Shown one piece after another: positions 62,341 through 64,000 of a stretch of DNA of 64,000 bases. The notes under the pieces were generated by a model. It was given only the letters and a program-made list of their open reading frames with translations. It searched no databases and was not told where the DNA came from. The DNA is taken from NCBI RefSeq assembly GCF_001463885.1, contig NZ_BBWQ01000011.1, positions 1 through 64,000 of the forward strand. Direction: 5' to 3'. The position numbers and the translations under genes are program-made. Every line of letters begins with the position of its first letter. Within the stretch, counting starts at the first letter, position 1. Source of the DNA: Aureimonas altamirensis. Lineage in GTDB: Bacteria; Pseudomonadota; Alphaproteobacteria; Rhizobiales; Rhizobiaceae.

Positions 62341-64000
62341 ATGGACCGCACGGGCATTACTGACGATTTGATGTACCGCTTGCTGCTATCGAGCGTAAAA
62401 GACTACGCAATCTACTTGCTCGATGAAGATGGTTTCATCCTGAATTGGAACGCGGGCGCCGAACACATCAAAGGCTACAGCGCCGACGAAATCGTCGGGA
62501 AGAACTATTCGTGTTTCTTTTCGGACGATGACCGAAGGCGCGGTGTGCCCTGGGATAATCTGGAAACGGCAAAGCGGCTGGGCCACTTCGCGGACGAGGG
62601 CTGGCGTTATCGAAAGGACCAGTCGGCGTTCTGGGCGAGCGTCGTGATCGACCCGGTCTACGATCTGGCCGGGTCGCTTCTGGGTTTCGCCAAGGTCACA
62701 CGTGACCTGACCGAGCAACAGGAAGCCAATCGCCGTTTCGAGCATCAGGCGCGTCATGATTCCCTGACAGGGATCTATAATCGTCGGGGCATTCGGGAAA
62801 AGCTCGAGGAGCAACTACCGCAAGTCGCCTATGGCTCAAGGATCGCCGTTCACTACCTGGACCTGGATCGCTTCAAGGCGGTCAACGACAACCTTGGCCA
62901 TGAAGGGGGAGATGAAGTCCTGAAATCCGCCACGCGGCGGTTTCAGGCAGTTCTGGGGCAAAATGGGGTTTTGGGCCGGTTGGGAGGCGACGAGTTCATC
63001 GCCCTCCAGTTCGGCTCTCCGACGCTCGACGCGATCAAGCTGACTGCAAATGCCCTTGTCGCGGCCATGGAAGAGCCTGTCCTGGTGGCCGGCAAGCTTG
63101 CCAAGGTCGGGGTCAGTGTCGGGACTGCGATTGCGCCCTTCCACGGCTACGACATCGATCTCATCCTGCGCCGCGCCGACCTGGCGCTCTACCAGGCGAA
63201 GCGGGACGGACGTAGCTGCGTGCGTCAATACAGCGATGAAATGGATATGCTCGCACGGGCGCGGACCGTTCTGGAGCTGGACGTGCGCGAGGCCGTCGAT
63301 CGGCGTCTCTTCTATCTGGACTATCAGCCGATCATCAACGCCGTCGATGGCGAGGTTGCGGGCTACGAGGCCCTGCTCCGCTGGCGCACCGCCACAGGAC
63401 AGATGGTGCCGCCTTCGGTGTTCATTCCCGTTGTCGAGGATCTTGGCCTGATATTCGCTCTCGGAGAATGGGTTCTGCGATCCGCCTGCTCGGAAGCGAT
63501 GCGCTGGTCGCACAACATCTACGTATCGGTCAACGTTTCCGCTGCCCAGCTAACCGATCCGACATTCGTCGGGATCGTCGATGAGATCCTGAGCGATACG
63601 GGGCTGGCGCCGGAACGTCTCGAACTGGAGATTACGGAGTCCATGGTGCTGGACAATGTCGTGATCGCCGAAGGGATTTTGAGGACCCTCAGAAACCATG
63701 GGATCGGCATTGCGCTGGACGATTTCGGGACGGGCTTCTCCTCGCTCTCGCTCGTCAAGAAACTTCCCCTCACCCGCATCAAGATAGACAAATCCTTCGT
63801 CGACCAGATCGGTGACGACGGAAAGTCCACCGCAGTCATCGATGCCGTGCTGGCGCTCTGCGACGGCTATGGCCTGTCGACGACGGCGGAGGGCGTGGAA
63901 AACTCAAACCAGCAGTACATACTGACGGCAAAGGGTTGCGACTCGTTGCAAGGCTACCTCTTCGGAAAGCCGGGGCCAGTCGATCACGAGCGCGTCGACG
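62341..64000 (+). CDS. PAS-GGDEF-EAL c-di-GMP enzyme (truncated by the window end)
   Basis: At least 553 residues are encoded; the frame is still open at the window end. Domains in order: PAS (about 10-125: YLLDEDGFILNWNAGAEHIKGY), GGDEF (about 130-300) with active GGDEF at 215-219 (RLGGDEF) and no RxxD inhibitory site, and EAL (about 310 to the end) with EAL at 343-345, EITES, DDFGTGFSSLS and AEGVE. Both catalytic sites look intact, so it could make and break c-di-GMP. The ATG at 62341 has only a weak AAGG upstream. Confidence 0.92.
   Translation, partial: MDRTGITDDLMYRLLLSSVKDYAIYLLDEDGFILNWNAGAEHIKGYSADEIVGKNYSCFFSDDDRRRGVPWDNLETAKRLGHFADEGWRYRKDQSAFWASVVIDPVYDLAGSLLGFAKVTRDLTEQQEANRRFEHQARHDSLTGIYNRRGIREKLEEQLPQVAYGSRIAVHYLDLDRFKAVNDNLGHEGGDEVLKSATRRFQAVLGQNGVLGRLGGDEFIALQFGSPTLDAIKLTANALVAAMEEPVLVAGKLAKVGVSVGTAIAPFHGYDIDLILRRADLALYQAKRDGRSCVRQYSDEMDMLARARTVLELDVREAVDRRLFYLDYQPIINAVDGEVAGYEALLRWRTATGQMVPPSVFIPVVEDLGLIFALGEWVLRSACSEAMRWSHNIYVSVNVSAAQLTDPTFVGIVDEILSDTGLAPERLELEITESMVLDNVVIAEGILRTLRNHGIGIALDDFGTGFSSLSLVKKLPLTRIKIDKSFVDQIGDDGKSTAVIDAVLALCDGYGLSTTAEGVENSNQQYILTAKGCDSLQGYLFGKPGPVDHERVD

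Overview
The window is GC-rich chromosomal DNA (roughly two thirds G+C), densely coded, with short intergenic gaps, many 4-bp ATGA/GTGA gene overlaps and no rRNA, tRNA, CRISPR array or transposase that I could find. It looks like an alphaproteobacterium of the order Hyphomicrobiales (Rhizobiales). Supporting signs are a groESL operon with a CIRCE element, a GroEL ending in a GGM-rich tail, the hisS-hisZ-hisG arrangement with a short HisG, a glycolate oxidase glcDEF operon, a PhrB-type iron-sulfur photolyase, DUF1127 and CsbD small proteins, and several matches to the alphaproteobacterial general-stress sigma factor EcfG promoter (GGAAC-N16-CGTT). The family and genus are not fixed by what I can see.

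Layout. 1-5.6 kb: HAD hydrolase, groES-groEL under a heat-shock promoter with CIRCE, csbD under an EcfG-type promoter, fumC, and a DoxX-like membrane protein. 5.6-9.6 kb: a duplicated, diverged 3' end of the histidine operon with its terminator, then hisG, hisZ and hisS (minus strand). 9.7-14.7 kb: an I78 inhibitor lipoprotein, tag, two small secreted proteins, a ridA-like/tetR divergent pair with three tandem operators, and an iron-sulfur photolyase. 14.7-19.8 kb: a catabolic cluster (hydantoinase, class V aminotransferase, amino-acid-type ABC permease and binding protein, GntR regulator). 20.1-23.6 kb: esterase lipoprotein, YciI, AAA ATPase, VOC protein and a double DUF1428 protein. 23.7-28.9 kb: a double-glycine leader peptide gene, a TonB siderophore receptor, a zinc protease fused to a TPM domain, and a DUF3667 membrane protein. 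29-35.3 kb: SDR/AraC pair, DUF2231 plus PQQ-type sugar dehydrogenase, VapBC-type toxin-antitoxin, DoxX plus lipoprotein. 35.4-42.4 kb: L,D-transpeptidase, glcDEF, a macrodomain protein, a 58-aa stress-type small protein, HigA with a decayed HigB remnant, and an SDR. 42.5-47 kb: rsmE, glutamate-cysteine ligase, a DUF937-like protein, and a CorC/HlyC-type CBS protein. 47-53 kb: LysR, CoA-transferase, HMG-CoA lyase and a complete ABC importer. 53-56 kb: DUF1127, LysR and xseA. 56-64 kb: two tandem glycosyltransferases, a GAF-GGDEF cyclase, an MFS transporter with a histidine-rich tail, an SDR and a PAS-GGDEF-EAL protein that runs off the end.

How the genes work together. Housekeeping units (chaperonin, histidine synthesis, fumarase, RsmE, glutathione synthesis, exonuclease VII) alternate with small catabolic and stress modules. 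Two modules look metabolically coherent. One pairs a family III CoA-transferase with an HMG-CoA lyase and an importer, which could activate and cleave 3-hydroxy-3-methylglutarate or a relative. The other pairs a hydantoinase with an aminotransferase-fold enzyme and an amino-acid importer that lacks its ATPase here. At least two, probably three or four, stress genes carry EcfG-type promoters. The most novel-looking items are the orphan double-glycine peptide beside the TonB receptor, the triple operator at tetR, the duplicated hisG tail and terminator, and the protease-TPM fusion.
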